This document shows positions 40,985 to 49,966 of a stretch of DNA of 64,000 bases, in pieces (positions within the stretch are counted from its first letter, which is position 1; each line of letters starts with the position of its first letter). The translations under genes were made by a program, and so were the position numbers. The stretch lies in assembly GCA_000024525.1 (NCBI GenBank), contig CP001769.1, forward strand, positions 62,001 to 126,000, given 5' to 3'. This DNA comes from Spirosoma linguale DSM 74. GTDB lineage: Bacteria; Bacteroidota; Bacteroidia; Cytophagales; Spirosomataceae. The notes beneath the pieces are model-generated. The model saw only the letters and a list, made by a program, of their open reading frames with translations, was not told the origin of the DNA and made no database searches.

Positions 40985-41866
40985 GTGCACTCACTGGCTT
41001 TACTCATAGGCAATGGTATAAATAACCTCGTGCCCAACAATAGTTGGCAGGATTTGCTGGAGGATATGGTTAGATTTTGTAACGCGCAAGGGCTGGTAAA
41101 TTATCAGCAGATTAAGCCGTTTCCCCTGCTTTACGAAGAGATTTTCCTGAAGTCGCTGCAGGTGTCCCGCCGGAAGGAGATTGACCTGAAAACGTTCATT
41201 GCCCGGAAGGTTTCCCAGATTGAGCCCAATGAGCTTCATGAGCGTATTCGGAGCTTTGCTACGGACGACATCATCACAACTAACTATGAGTTTTCTCTGG
41301 AAGGGCAGGTGCCGACTAGAAACATGGGTGTGATCGATGAAAAGGTCTATAGCGTGTTCCGGCATTATGAAGTGAAGTCGAAACGATATTGGCATATCCA
41401 TGGCGACTGTCGGGTACCTAACAGCATCAACCTGGGCTTTGAGCATTATGGCGGGCAACTCCAGCAAATGCGGAATTATGTGGTCAGCGGGACCCATTAT
41501 ACAAGCCCGGGCCTGCCCAAACATCCGTTCATTAAACGGCTGAAAACAAAGGAGTCAATGGGCTTATCCTGGATTGACCTGTTCTTCACGACCGACATAT
41601 ACATTCTGGGCCTAACCCTTGACTTTGTCGAAACCGACCTGTGGTGGTTACTAACCTACCGGGCCCGCCAGTTGTACTACCGCAGCAGATCCGATATCAC
41701 CAATAAGATCGTTTATTTTCTGCCAAAGGAGTATAAGAATGACGCCCTGGTTAAGCTTGATTTTTTTGCCGCCAACGGAGTTCAGGTCATCGACTCTATA
41801 TCCGGTGTCGATAAGCTAAAGTACTATCATCAGGTACTTGATTATATTGAGAAGGACGTTCGGTAA
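40985..41866 (+). CDS. SIR2-like domain protein, candidate NADase effector
   Basis: The protein of about 293 residues starts at GTG 40985 (VHSLALLIGNGIN); a TTG seven codons upstream is also possible. The SIR2-like features are GNGIN (9-13), ITTNYE (about 97-102) and the HIHGD box (137-141) with the candidate catalytic histidine. ILGLTLDFVETDLWWLL follows further along. This pattern fits the SIR2_2-type NAD-cleaving domains used as effectors in several antiphage systems. It has no extra sensor domain and no obvious partner gene. Base composition is like the backbone. A defence role is inference. Confidence 0.72.
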   Translation: MHSLALLIGNGINNLVPNNSWQDLLEDMVRFCNAQGLVNYQQIKPFPLLYEEIFLKSLQVSRRKEIDLKTFIARKVSQIEPNELHERIRSFATDDIITTNYEFSLEGQVPTRNMGVIDEKVYSVFRHYEVKSKRYWHIHGDCRVPNSINLGFEHYGGQLQQMRNYVVSGTHYTSPGLPKHPFIKRLKTKESMGLSWIDLFFTTDIYILGLTLDFVETDLWWLLTYRARQLYYRSRSDITNKIVYFLPKEYKNDALVKLDFFAANGVQVIDSISGVDKLKYYHQVLDYIEKDVR

Positions 41867-41891
41867 AAGGCTGGCTTTTTCACCGAACGTC
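41855..41891 (+). terminator. Hairpin at the 3' end of the SIR2 gene
   Basis: GACGTTCGGT and ACCGAACGTC form a 10-base stem. The loop contains the stop codon at 41864-41866 and a CTTTTT run. It probably marks the transcript end. Confidence 0.45.
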
Positions 41892-41991
41892 AGGTATATC
41901 GAAGGGGGCGAGGAGCGCTTTTAACGTTCGCCACCGCTGGCGGGGCCAGCAGGCAAGTTGAAAAATTGGTGGAGACTAATGCAGTCAATCC

Positions 41992-43017
41992 CTATTTCAC
42001 GAACCCGGCATTTGCCACAAAATCATAAGACCGCTTCACCGACTCCAGTTGGGAAAGCGACGTACTACCCGCCGGGTTAGGGTATTCAAGCTCCACGTAA
42101 TACCGCTCCAGACCGCCTTTGCTGTAACCGGCTTCGAAGATGCTGGCGAAGTTCATAAAGCCGGTTGACCCCAGAATGTCCCGGTCTTTGATATGCAAAA
42201 GCGGAAAACGGCCGGGATAGCGGTTGAAATAACTGACCGGGTCGCATTGGCCCATAACGGCCCAGTACACATCCATTTCGAAGAAGACCAGGGCCGGGTC
42301 GGTATGCGTAAGCAGAAAGTCATAAAAGATCTCACTCGTATAAGAGGTAGGGGTGATGGCCATTTCCGAAGACCAATCTTCACCCCGTTTTAGGCCAATC
42401 CGTTTGAACTCCGCGCTATGGTTGTGATAACCCCACCGCAGGTTAGCCTGTTTGGCCAGTTCGCCGGTTTGATTGAAGATGTCACAAACCAATTTGGCGT
42501 CATCAACTGTGTTGACTACGGGCATTGCTGGCTGAACCATCACCGGAATACCCAACTCCTGATGATCGGCAATGGCCCGTTTCCAGAACTCCATAATGGC
42601 CGGGATGTTCTGTTTGGTATAGGCTTCAATCTGGATGCTCCGCTCACCTTTGCCGGTGCCCCCTCCATCCCCAAACTTGTAAATACTTTGCAACGGGGGT
42701 TCCAGATGCGAACTGGTAGGCTCCAGACCGACGTCTGACAGGATCTTACGGTACTCTTTCAGGGAATACCCCAACACGGAGCCTTTCTTATTCTGTTGTT
42801 CATACCCATAAAGCTCTATATGGGAGAAACCAATTTTCTTCAGCGCCGTCAGCGAACCGACCATATCCTGTTTTAATTCCCGGCGGATGGAATAGGTCTG
42901 CACTCCAATCTTTTTGGTTTGTTGGGGCGCAGCCGCTGACCAGGTACTCGCTATTGGGCTGCTTCCGGCGGCAGCAAGCACCGTGGCGTTTTTAAGGAAG
43001 TTTCTTCGTTTCAGCAT
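41992..43017 (-). CDS. Sugar phosphate isomerase/epimerase-like protein with Tat leader
   Basis: The 341-residue protein starts with a twin-arginine leader (KRRNFLKNATVLAAAG). An AP-endonuclease-2-like TIM barrel follows (KIGVQTYSIRRELKQD, GFSHIELYGYE, WGYHNHSAEFK, FFEMDVYWAVMGQCDP, HIKDRDI). It is probably a periplasmic sugar isomerase or epimerase, common in Cytophagales. The substrate is unknown. Confidence 0.88.
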   Translation of the reverse strand: MLKRRNFLKNATVLAAAGSSPIASTWSAAAPQQTKKIGVQTYSIRRELKQDMVGSLTALKKIGFSHIELYGYEQQNKKGSVLGYSLKEYRKILSDVGLEPTSSHLEPPLQSIYKFGDGGGTGKGERSIQIEAYTKQNIPAIMEFWKRAIADHQELGIPVMVQPAMPVVNTVDDAKLVCDIFNQTGELAKQANLRWGYHNHSAEFKRIGLKRGEDWSSEMAITPTSYTSEIFYDFLLTHTDPALVFFEMDVYWAVMGQCDPVSYFNRYPGRFPLLHIKDRDILGSTGFMNFASIFEAGYSKGGLERYYVELEYPNPAGSTSLSQLESVKRSYDFVANAGFVK

Positions 43018-43220
43018 GCAGAGAAGCCCAAAAAGCGAGGCAGCCGGGTTAAGCAGTCGTCTACTTTAATCGAGGTAACGACTGGGTCGAACAGATCGTG
43101 AATCGGTGGTATAAGCAGGAGGTGTAGTCTGTTTACTGGTCTTCAGAACAGGTATGTTGTCAGTAAGTACATTGCTGTTGGTGTACTATAAGGGTGTATC
43201 GCTGGTCAACGCCAGGGGGC

Positions 43221-43892
43221 TTAGCGATGAGTCCATTCTGAAGTTAATGTTTTCAACACCTCCGGCTCTACCCGGTGGGTGCCGTCAAAGGCGGTGATTT
43301 GTAGGTTTGGTACATCAGTGGTCAATCGGCTGATATATGCATTCATATCCGGAAAATCGCGGATGTACTCGTCCTGTCGGCCATAGACATAATGCATCTC
43401 GGTCGTACTGAACTTCGGGACATCGATCAGTTCGGCGAGGCCGTTTGGAAAATAACCTGCCCATAGAATTAGCCGGTCGGCGTGAACGTGCCCGTTGTTC
43501 AGCCACCGGCAGGCGGTAGCGGCTCCCTGCGAAAAACCGAACAGGGTAATGTGCAAACCGGCCTTGTCGGGTTTACGGCCGTCCATGAGCAGGTCGTAGA
43601 GGGAGTTCAGGTAAATTACATAGTCGCTGACTTCATGGTCGCGGTCTTCGCGGCTCATCCACGAAGCGCCAATTCGCTGGTAGCTGGTATCCAGATACAT
43701 ACGGGAGAGGCCTTCCGGCACCACAATCAGCGTTTGCCCGTCGTCCAGGTCGCTGAATTTCCGGCCGAAGTACTGCGCCAACTGCCCGAATCCGTGCAGA
43801 CAAAACCAGATGTTTTTGGTCTGGTCTGTTAACTGACCCAGTGTGTAATAACGGGCTGTGCGCCGGACGAGCAAATGGTGTTCTTCAAACAT
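43221..43892 (-). CDS. Alpha/beta hydrolase, carboxylesterase-like
   Basis: The 223-residue protein has the hydrolase order. An oxyanion region (FCLHGFGQLAQYF) precedes the nucleophile elbow GFSQGAA, an aspartate in YGRQDEYI, and histidine in FDGTHRVEPEVL. It fits the phospholipase/carboxylesterase branch. It is the last of a minus-strand group headed by a MarR regulator, six bases after the DUF4442 gene. Confidence 0.82.
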   Translation of the reverse strand: MFEEHHLLVRRTARYYTLGQLTDQTKNIWFCLHGFGQLAQYFGRKFSDLDDGQTLIVVPEGLSRMYLDTSYQRIGASWMSREDRDHEVSDYVIYLNSLYDLLMDGRKPDKAGLHITLFGFSQGAATACRWLNNGHVHADRLILWAGYFPNGLAELIDVPKFSTTEMHYVYGRQDEYIRDFPDMNAYISRLTTDVPNLQITAFDGTHRVEPEVLKTLTSEWTHR

Positions 43893-43898
43893 GGTATC

Positions 43899-44429
43899 TT
43901 ACCGCTGAAATCGTGATTGTTGACGGTCGTTCTTTCGCTGTTCGTAATGCTGTTTATCGGCAATGTAGCAAAGTCGTTCGATCTGGGCGTGAATAACGCC
44001 TTCGCTGTCTACCCAGTCAAGGCTGAACGTCTGTTCGGTTTGCCCATTTTCCGCTACCGCCCGCCGGATAGTGTCGAGTTGTTCATCGGTAATGTCGAAG
44101 CGGGCGTAGAGCGTCTGGCGACCGGGTTTCCGAAACCGGATGCTACCCGTTTTGTCCCATACGACATACTGCTTTCCTAAAATCTGTAGCAGCATGAGCA
44201 TGTAAAACGGGTCGGCGGCAGCGAACATACTGCCGCCAAAGATGGTGCCGACATAGTTATAGGTCCACATGTTTCGACGCAAACGCAGATGTACTTCCCG
44301 CGAATCGCCCGACCAGAACAGAATTTTTCCGCCGGTTCCGAAATACATTGGGTACCAGTTCATCAACTGGCGAAAGCGCCAGGTTTTGAACGACTCGGTA
44401 CGGCTGGTTTGCAGAAAAGTAGGTTTCAT
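43899..44429 (-). CDS. DUF4442 hotdog-fold protein
   Basis: The 176-residue protein has the hotdog thioesterase-like layout. NYVGTIFGGSMFAAADPFYMLMLLQILGK is the central helix region, and KTGSIRFRKPGRQTLYARFDI a beta strand pair. DUF4442 proteins are putative acyl-CoA thioesterases. It lies between DinB-family and hydrolase genes on the same strand, within a compact group. Confidence 0.8.
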   Translation of the reverse strand: MKPTFLQTSRTESFKTWRFRQLMNWYPMYFGTGGKILFWSGDSREVHLRLRRNMWTYNYVGTIFGGSMFAAADPFYMLMLLQILGKQYVVWDKTGSIRFRKPGRQTLYARFDITDEQLDTIRRAVAENGQTEQTFSLDWVDSEGVIHAQIERLCYIADKQHYEQRKNDRQQSRFQR

Positions 44430-44462
44430 GGAAGCTGAGTATAGGTTTGTCGCGCCAGCTTA

Positions 44463-44924
44463 TCAGGCTGTAACGTCGGACGCCTGGCCCTTTTTTGTTG
44501 CCTGAGCTATCTGTCCGGCATGGTAGGAGTTGTGGTGCATCAGAAAGGTAAGTAACTGCATGCGAGAGACTTCGCCAAAGGGTGATGGTACCATTTCAGC
44601 CCATTGCTCATCATTCATTTGCTGAATCTGTTCGGCAATCATCGCGAAGCTATCCTCATACGCCTGTTGAACCGCTGCCAGATCAAGGACTCGCCCGTCG
44701 TCCGAAACGCCACCCACGGCTTGCAGGGGAATCGTTACCTCGCGACCAAATAGCATGTAGGCAAATCGGTGCATGACTTCGGCGGTATGCAGGGCCATGA
44801 ACCCGGCCGATGCCGTTTCGGGAGTAAGTCGGTGGCGGTAGTTGTCGGGTGTCAGTTTACGAACGGGGCCGGAAGCTGATGCCTGATTGAATTGCCAAAG
44901 CTGGGTAAGGAGTTGTGTTGTCAT
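44463..44924 (-). CDS. DinB-family protein
   Basis: The 153-residue four-helix protein has likely metal ligands H46 (MALHTAEV), H131 and H135 (MHHNSYHAGQI). DinB-like proteins bind a metal and many act as thiol-dependent transferases. The partner thiol is not known here. It is the first structural gene after the MarR gene on the minus strand, 66 bases away. Confidence 0.85.
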   Translation of the reverse strand: MTTQLLTQLWQFNQASASGPVRKLTPDNYRHRLTPETASAGFMALHTAEVMHRFAYMLFGREVTIPLQAVGGVSDDGRVLDLAAVQQAYEDSFAMIAEQIQQMNDEQWAEMVPSPFGEVSRMQLLTFLMHHNSYHAGQIAQATKKGQASDVTA

Positions 44925-44990
44925 GGATGTAGTAATTGTAAATAGTGTAGTGGGTGAAGTACGTGAAGGGCCGCTGATGCGGTAGTACAG

Positions 44991-45434
44991 TTATTGGTTT
45001 GGTAAAAATTTTAGTAGTACGTGGTTAGAAAACACGCTCAGGCCGTCGACGGCATCGGCTCCCAGGTCGTTGTGGACTTGTTCGTTGAGGGCTTTCCAGA
45101 TTTTATGGCATCGCTTGGCGAGTAGCCTGCCGTCTTCGGTCAGGAAAAGGCCGTTGCGGAGGTTATCCGTCAGCCAGCCTTTCTTTTGAAGAAGCTGAAC
45201 ATCGCGACTCATGGCCGATTTCTCGATCTGTAGTCGTTTCGATAAGTCCGCCTGACGAATACCCGGTTGCGCGAACATGTGCATCAGCAGCCCCGCCTGG
45301 GCAAACGTGACCCCTTGGGCCGCGAAAGCCTCGTTGTAATGCCCCGTAATCACCCGCGCCAGCATCCGTAACCGACCCGCAATGCAGTAGCTATCAGTGG
45401 AGTTAGCCGGTTCGGGACGTTGTTCTGGATTCAT
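44991..45434 (-). CDS. MarR-family transcriptional regulator
   Basis: The 147-residue protein has the MarR winged helix (QPGIRQADLSKRLQIEKSAMSRDVQLLQKKGWL, then a wing LFLTEDGRLLAKR). I place the start at 45434 (MNPEQRPEP) since upstream codons cross the operator. An exact 18-base palindrome lies 20 bases upstream. It probably represses itself and perhaps the DinB, DUF4442 and hydrolase genes that follow on the same strand. The ligand is unknown. Confidence 0.9.
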   Translation of the reverse strand: MNPEQRPEPANSTDSYCIAGRLRMLARVITGHYNEAFAAQGVTFAQAGLLMHMFAQPGIRQADLSKRLQIEKSAMSRDVQLLQKKGWLTDNLRNGLFLTEDGRLLAKRCHKIWKALNEQVHNDLGADAVDGLSVFSNHVLLKFLPNQ

Positions 45435-45453
45435 GAGGTAAATATAGAGAATC

Positions 45454-45471
45454 AAGTTGTATATACAACTT
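45454..45471. promoter_or_regulatory. Perfect 18-base palindrome, MarR operator
   Basis: AAGTTGTATATACAACTT is self-complementary over its full length. It lies just upstream of the MarR start. Its size fits a MarR dimer site. Confidence 0.75.
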
Positions 45472-45528
45472 TTGGTATTAAAAATTGAGTCCGCATACAT
45501 CCTGCGGACTCAATTTTAAGATTATGAA

Positions 45529-46533
45529 TTAAACGTCCTGCGACGACACCGACTGAATGGGTGTCGTTTCGCTGAGCGCCACATCTTTGGGTGGGTTCTG
45601 GCTCCAGTAGGTGGCCAGCAGCGAACCGGTCGTGTTCATGATAGGGCCGAAGAGGGCAGGGGCGAGGCCAACCGTGGCCACTTTGCCCATCTGAACGGCA
45701 ATGCCCGAGGCTAACCCGCCATTCTGCAAGCCTACCTCAATGGCTACGGTGCGGGAACTCTGTTCGTCCAGACCGAACAGCCGGGCACTCCAGTAACCCA
45801 GCGTAAAGCCCGTCAGGTTGTGAATCAGCACGCACAGGGCCAGTGTCCAGCCCACCGTCAGCAGGCTATCGCGACCGGCGGCTGTGATGATCGCAACAAT
45901 CAGAACGATACCACCCATGGAAATAAGCGGCATCACGCGGTTGAGCATCACGGCTGACTTATGGAAAATCCGGTTCAGCGCCAGCCCGACCAGCACGGGC
46001 AAAATGACGATTTCCATAATCTCGACCATCATTTTCCAAAACGATATTTCAATGAACTGGCCCGCCAGCAGCGTCATCAGCGCGGGCATCAGGAAGGGAG
46101 CCAGCAGCGTTGACAGGGTTGTTACCGTGATGGACAGCGGTACATTAGCCTTGGCAATGAAGCACATGACGTTGGACGCAAGCCCGCTGGGCGAACAGCC
46201 GATCAGTACCACGCCGGCCGCTATTTCGGGCGGAAATTTGAATACGTTGGCTAGCGTGTAACCCAGCAGGGGCATGATCATAAAATGGCAGGTGACGCCA
46301 ATGAAAACAGCTTTGGGTTGCTTAATGACGCCTTCAAAATCCTTGATCGACATGGTGGTTCCCATGCCCAGCATGATGATTTGCAGGAGGGGAACAATCA
46401 GTTTTTTCAGGGGAAAATCGCCGATACTGGTGAAAGGTCCCGGAAAAATCAGAGCTGTGGTTACCGCCACAATGATCAGGGCTGTATAAATCAAATTGCT
46501 GTATGACGAGCGGTCATTGGTTTCAGCTTTCAT
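45529..46533 (-). CDS. Bile acid:sodium symporter (BASS) family transporter
   Basis: The 334-residue membrane protein has about nine to ten segments. The family sodium-site stretches are GCSPSGLASNVMCFIA (about 112-127) and VGLQNGGLASGIA (about 268-280). BASS members move organic acids such as pyruvate, pantoate or bile-acid-like compounds with sodium. The substrate here is unknown. The stop lies 58 bases from the MarR operator; whether the regulator acts on this upstream gene is unclear. Confidence 0.88.
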   Translation of the reverse strand: MKAETNDRSSYSNLIYTALIIVAVTTALIFPGPFTSIGDFPLKKLIVPLLQIIMLGMGTTMSIKDFEGVIKQPKAVFIGVTCHFMIMPLLGYTLANVFKFPPEIAAGVVLIGCSPSGLASNVMCFIAKANVPLSITVTTLSTLLAPFLMPALMTLLAGQFIEISFWKMMVEIMEIVILPVLVGLALNRIFHKSAVMLNRVMPLISMGGIVLIVAIITAAGRDSLLTVGWTLALCVLIHNLTGFTLGYWSARLFGLDEQSSRTVAIEVGLQNGGLASGIAVQMGKVATVGLAPALFGPIMNTTGSLLATYWSQNPPKDVALSETTPIQSVSSQDV

Positions 46534-46750
46534 TTTCTAAAAAAGGCGTAAGACGGAGGATGACGCAAAGAACATGTGTAGAGCTAAAAAGCAATCCTGG
46601 GGTTAAACTTACCCATTCCTGATCCTTGTACATAAAACCTGACAGATACCTTTTCCACCGAAGGGGACGTCTACCCGCTGATCATAAGGAACTACTGCCT
46701 TATGTAACTTAAATGGGTATTAGGCGAATAAAATTTGCTTTAGCGTTGCC

Positions 46751-46781
46751 TTTGCGAAATTTTAAGTAAATGATAACTTTG
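46751..46781 (+). promoter_or_regulatory. Bacteroidota promoter for the SusC/SusD operon
   Basis: A -33 TTTG (46751-46754) and a -7 TAACTTTG (46774-46781) are separated by 19 bases, the normal spacing. The start codon is at 46823. Confidence 0.65.
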
Positions 46782-46822
46782 TCCTTTGTATTTTTTAATT
46801 CGCTTTTAATACTTACTCAACT

Positions 46823-49800
46823 ATGGAAAAATGGATACGAATGTGTTTAGTAATGTTCCTGTTGTTCTGTTCGTCGCTCGTGATAGCGCAGCAGATCGAA
46901 ATAAGCGGTACCGTTACTACCGATGGAGAGGGAACCGCGCTGCCGGGCGTAAACGTGTCCGTAAAGGGCACCTCGGTCGGAACACTGACCAATGAAAACG
47001 GACAATACACCATCCGGGTCACACCCGGAAGCTCAGTTCTGGTATTCAGCTACATCGGGTACGAAAGTCAAGAGGTAGCCGTAGGTAGCCGCACAAGCAT
47101 CAGCCTGGCATTGAAGACAGACAATAAAATGCTCAACGAGGTAGTGGTGACGGCCCTGGGCATCAGCCGCGATAAAAAGGCGTTGGGCTACGCGGCACAG
47201 AGTGTCAATGCCGAGCAGATCGTTCAGAACCGACAGACCAATCTGGTCAACGCCCTACAGGGCAAAGTGGCCGGGGTAACGATTTCGAGCACCGGCGGGG
47301 CACCGGGGCAGGGGGCGCGAATTCTGATTCGGGGGATCAACTCCATCGACGCCAGCCGTGACAACCAGCCGCTGTTCGTTGTGGACGGGGTTCTGTTCGA
47401 CAACAGCACCTCGACGGGGACGAGCAATTCGGGGGCAGAGTTTCGGGGAGCATCGAACCGGGCTGCGGATATTAACCCCGACGATGTGGAGACCATCAAC
47501 ATCCTGAAGGGCGGGGCGGCTACGGCTTTGTATGGCTTGCGGGGGGCCAACGGCGTGGTCGTTATCACCACCAAGTCCGGTAAAGCAGGGGCGTTGCGGG
47601 CCAATTACAGCGGTACGTATGGGTTCGAGAACGTGAACAAATACCCTGAGGTGCAGGACAAATACACCATCGGCTATTCGGGTATCTATAACGCCCAGGA
47701 CTTTTTTCCTTCCTGGGGCCCAACCGTAGCCGAGGCCATCAAGATCGACCCGACGCACCCACAGAAGCTGTACAATCACTTCCGGGATGCGTTTTATACC
47801 GGCAAACAGTTTCAGAACAACTTGTCTTTTTCGGGTGGAAACGACAAAATCACTTACCTGTCGTCGATCGGGCATGTGACGCAGGACGGCGTTATTCCGT
47901 TCACCAATTACAACAAACTGTCGGTTAGCCTGAATACCAATGTGAAGTTCAGCGACAAGTTCAGCACTGGCGCCAACCTGAATTTCATCAACTCGGGGGG
48001 CGACCGCTACAACGCCGACCGCTACAACGAAAGCCTCAGCTACTGGTCGCCCCGCTACGACGTCCGGGATTACCTCAATGCCGATGGTTCGTATAAAACG
48101 TACGGAAATGGTAACCCCATTTACGGTGCCATGACCAACAAACTGCACGATAATGTGAACCGGCTGGTGGGTGGTCTGAATTTCATCTATAACCCCTTTC
48201 GTGGTTAACGCTGAACTACCGCGCCGGGTTGGATACCTATTCCGAAGACCGCAAACGAACAGCGCCCGGTCCATCGGGCATTGCCAACGAACGTGTTTTC
48301 GAAGATAATGGCCTCGGGTTTGTCTATCAATATAATACGAACTTTCGCGCCATCACCTCGACGTTTGCGGCCAGCGCCAACACCAAATTGGGCTCGGACA
48401 TTAACGCGACGCTGCGCGTAGGGCACGACTTATACGACCGCCGGATTCGCGGTTTCGGGGCGGAAGGAACAGAATTGACCGTCTACAATTACTTCGACCT
48501 GCGGAATGCCAAAACGATCGTGCCTACCCAAAGCGCCGAGGACTACCGCCTGATGGGTATTTTCGGGGAGCTGACCATGGACTATAAGGATTACCTGTTC
48601 CTGACCCTGACGGGCCGGAATGACATTACCTCCTCGCTCATGGCCCCCAACAATTCGTTCTTTTACCCGTCGGTGAGCCTTGGCTATCTGTTCTCGCAGC
48701 AGTTTCAGCTTCCTCAGTTCATCAGTCTGGGTAAGCTGCGGGCCTCCTACGCCAAGATCGGTAAAGATGCCGCACCGTATTCGACCGTTACGGGCTATTC
48801 ATCCTATACTCAACTGCCCTCCGGCACAACGGGCTTCACGCGTGGGTCACTGCTTGGCGACCCAAGCCTGCGCCCCGAATTCACCGATACCTTTGAAGGC
48901 GGTCTGGAAATGAACTTTCTCAACAACCGCTTTGGGCTGGATTTTACGTACTACAATTCCATTAGTAAAGACCAGATCATTCGCGTCGACGTGACCTCGT
49001 CCACGGGCTACGTCAATGCGGCTATCAACTCCGGCTCCATGCGTAACCGGGGTATCGAACTGATTCTGCGGGCGACGCCCATCCGGACGGGCAAATTTAA
49101 CTGGGATGTGAATCTTAACTTCTCGGCTAACCGCAACAAGATTCTGAGCATCCGCGAGGGACTGACAGAAATTAACTACGCGTCGCAGTCGGGCTATGCC
49201 AACTCAACGGTAACCATGAAACTGGTGCCGGGCTACGCCTACGGTAACCTCTATGGACGGAGCTACAAACGGTATTTTGCCAACCCATCTGAAGAAACCG
49301 TCGAGCTTGACCGGAGTCGTCCGGTTGTGATCGGGGCCAATGGGTTCCCGGTTATCAATACGACGCAGAAACTGCTGGGTAACTCGCAGCCTAAATGGAT
49401 TGGTGGAATCACCAACACTCTGCGGTATGGCGATTTCTCGCTGACCGCTTTGTTCGATGCCCGCGTCGGGCAGTACCGATACAATCAGTTGGGGAATTTC
49501 TTCTCAGCTTTCGGGATCGCCAAATACACCGAAGATCGGAACGATACGAAGGTATTTGAGGGCGTGCTCGCCGATGGTACGCCCAACACCAAAGCTGTTT
49601 GGCTGGGTCAGGGCAAGGGGCTGGACGGCGTCGATTACGGCAACGGTTTCTACCGGAACGTACACCGGGGCTCATCGGAAAACTTTATCGAAGATGGCTC
49701 CTGGGTGCGGCTTCGTTCGGTTGGGTTGTCGTACAGTTTGCCCACCACGCTGCTGAAGAAATCGTTCGTGAAGAACGCCCGCCTTGGTGTCACGGGCAAC

Positions 49801-49941
49801 AATGTGTGGCTGTGGACCAAATTCACGGGCTACGATCCAGAAACTAGCTCGACCAACAGCGGCAGTAACGTAGATGGCTTCACCGGCTTCACCTATCCGG
49901 CTGTAAGAAGCTTCCTGTTCACGCTCAACGTTGGTTTTTAA
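46823..49941 (+). pseudogene. SusC/RagA-type TonB receptor with a frameshift
   Basis: The first frame (46823-48208) has a signal peptide and a carboxypeptidase-like domain (ISGTVTTDGEGTALPGVNVSVKGT). A plug domain follows (RGINSIDASRDNQPLFVVDGV, VETINILKGGAATALYG). It stops at IYNPFRG. The second frame, open from 48193, continues PLSWLTLNYRAGLDTYSEDR to the C-terminal barrel strand (FTLNVGF). Adding one T to the TTT run near 48197-48199 joins the two frames as IYNPFSWLTLNYRAG, giving a protein of about 1039 residues. Either a real one-base deletion has inactivated the gene or this is a homopolymer sequencing error. SusC proteins import glycans or other ligands through the outer membrane. SusD follows directly, with promoter upstream. 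Confidence 0.88.
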
Positions 49942-49966
49942 CTATCACTCTTCTTTTCAAACGATT

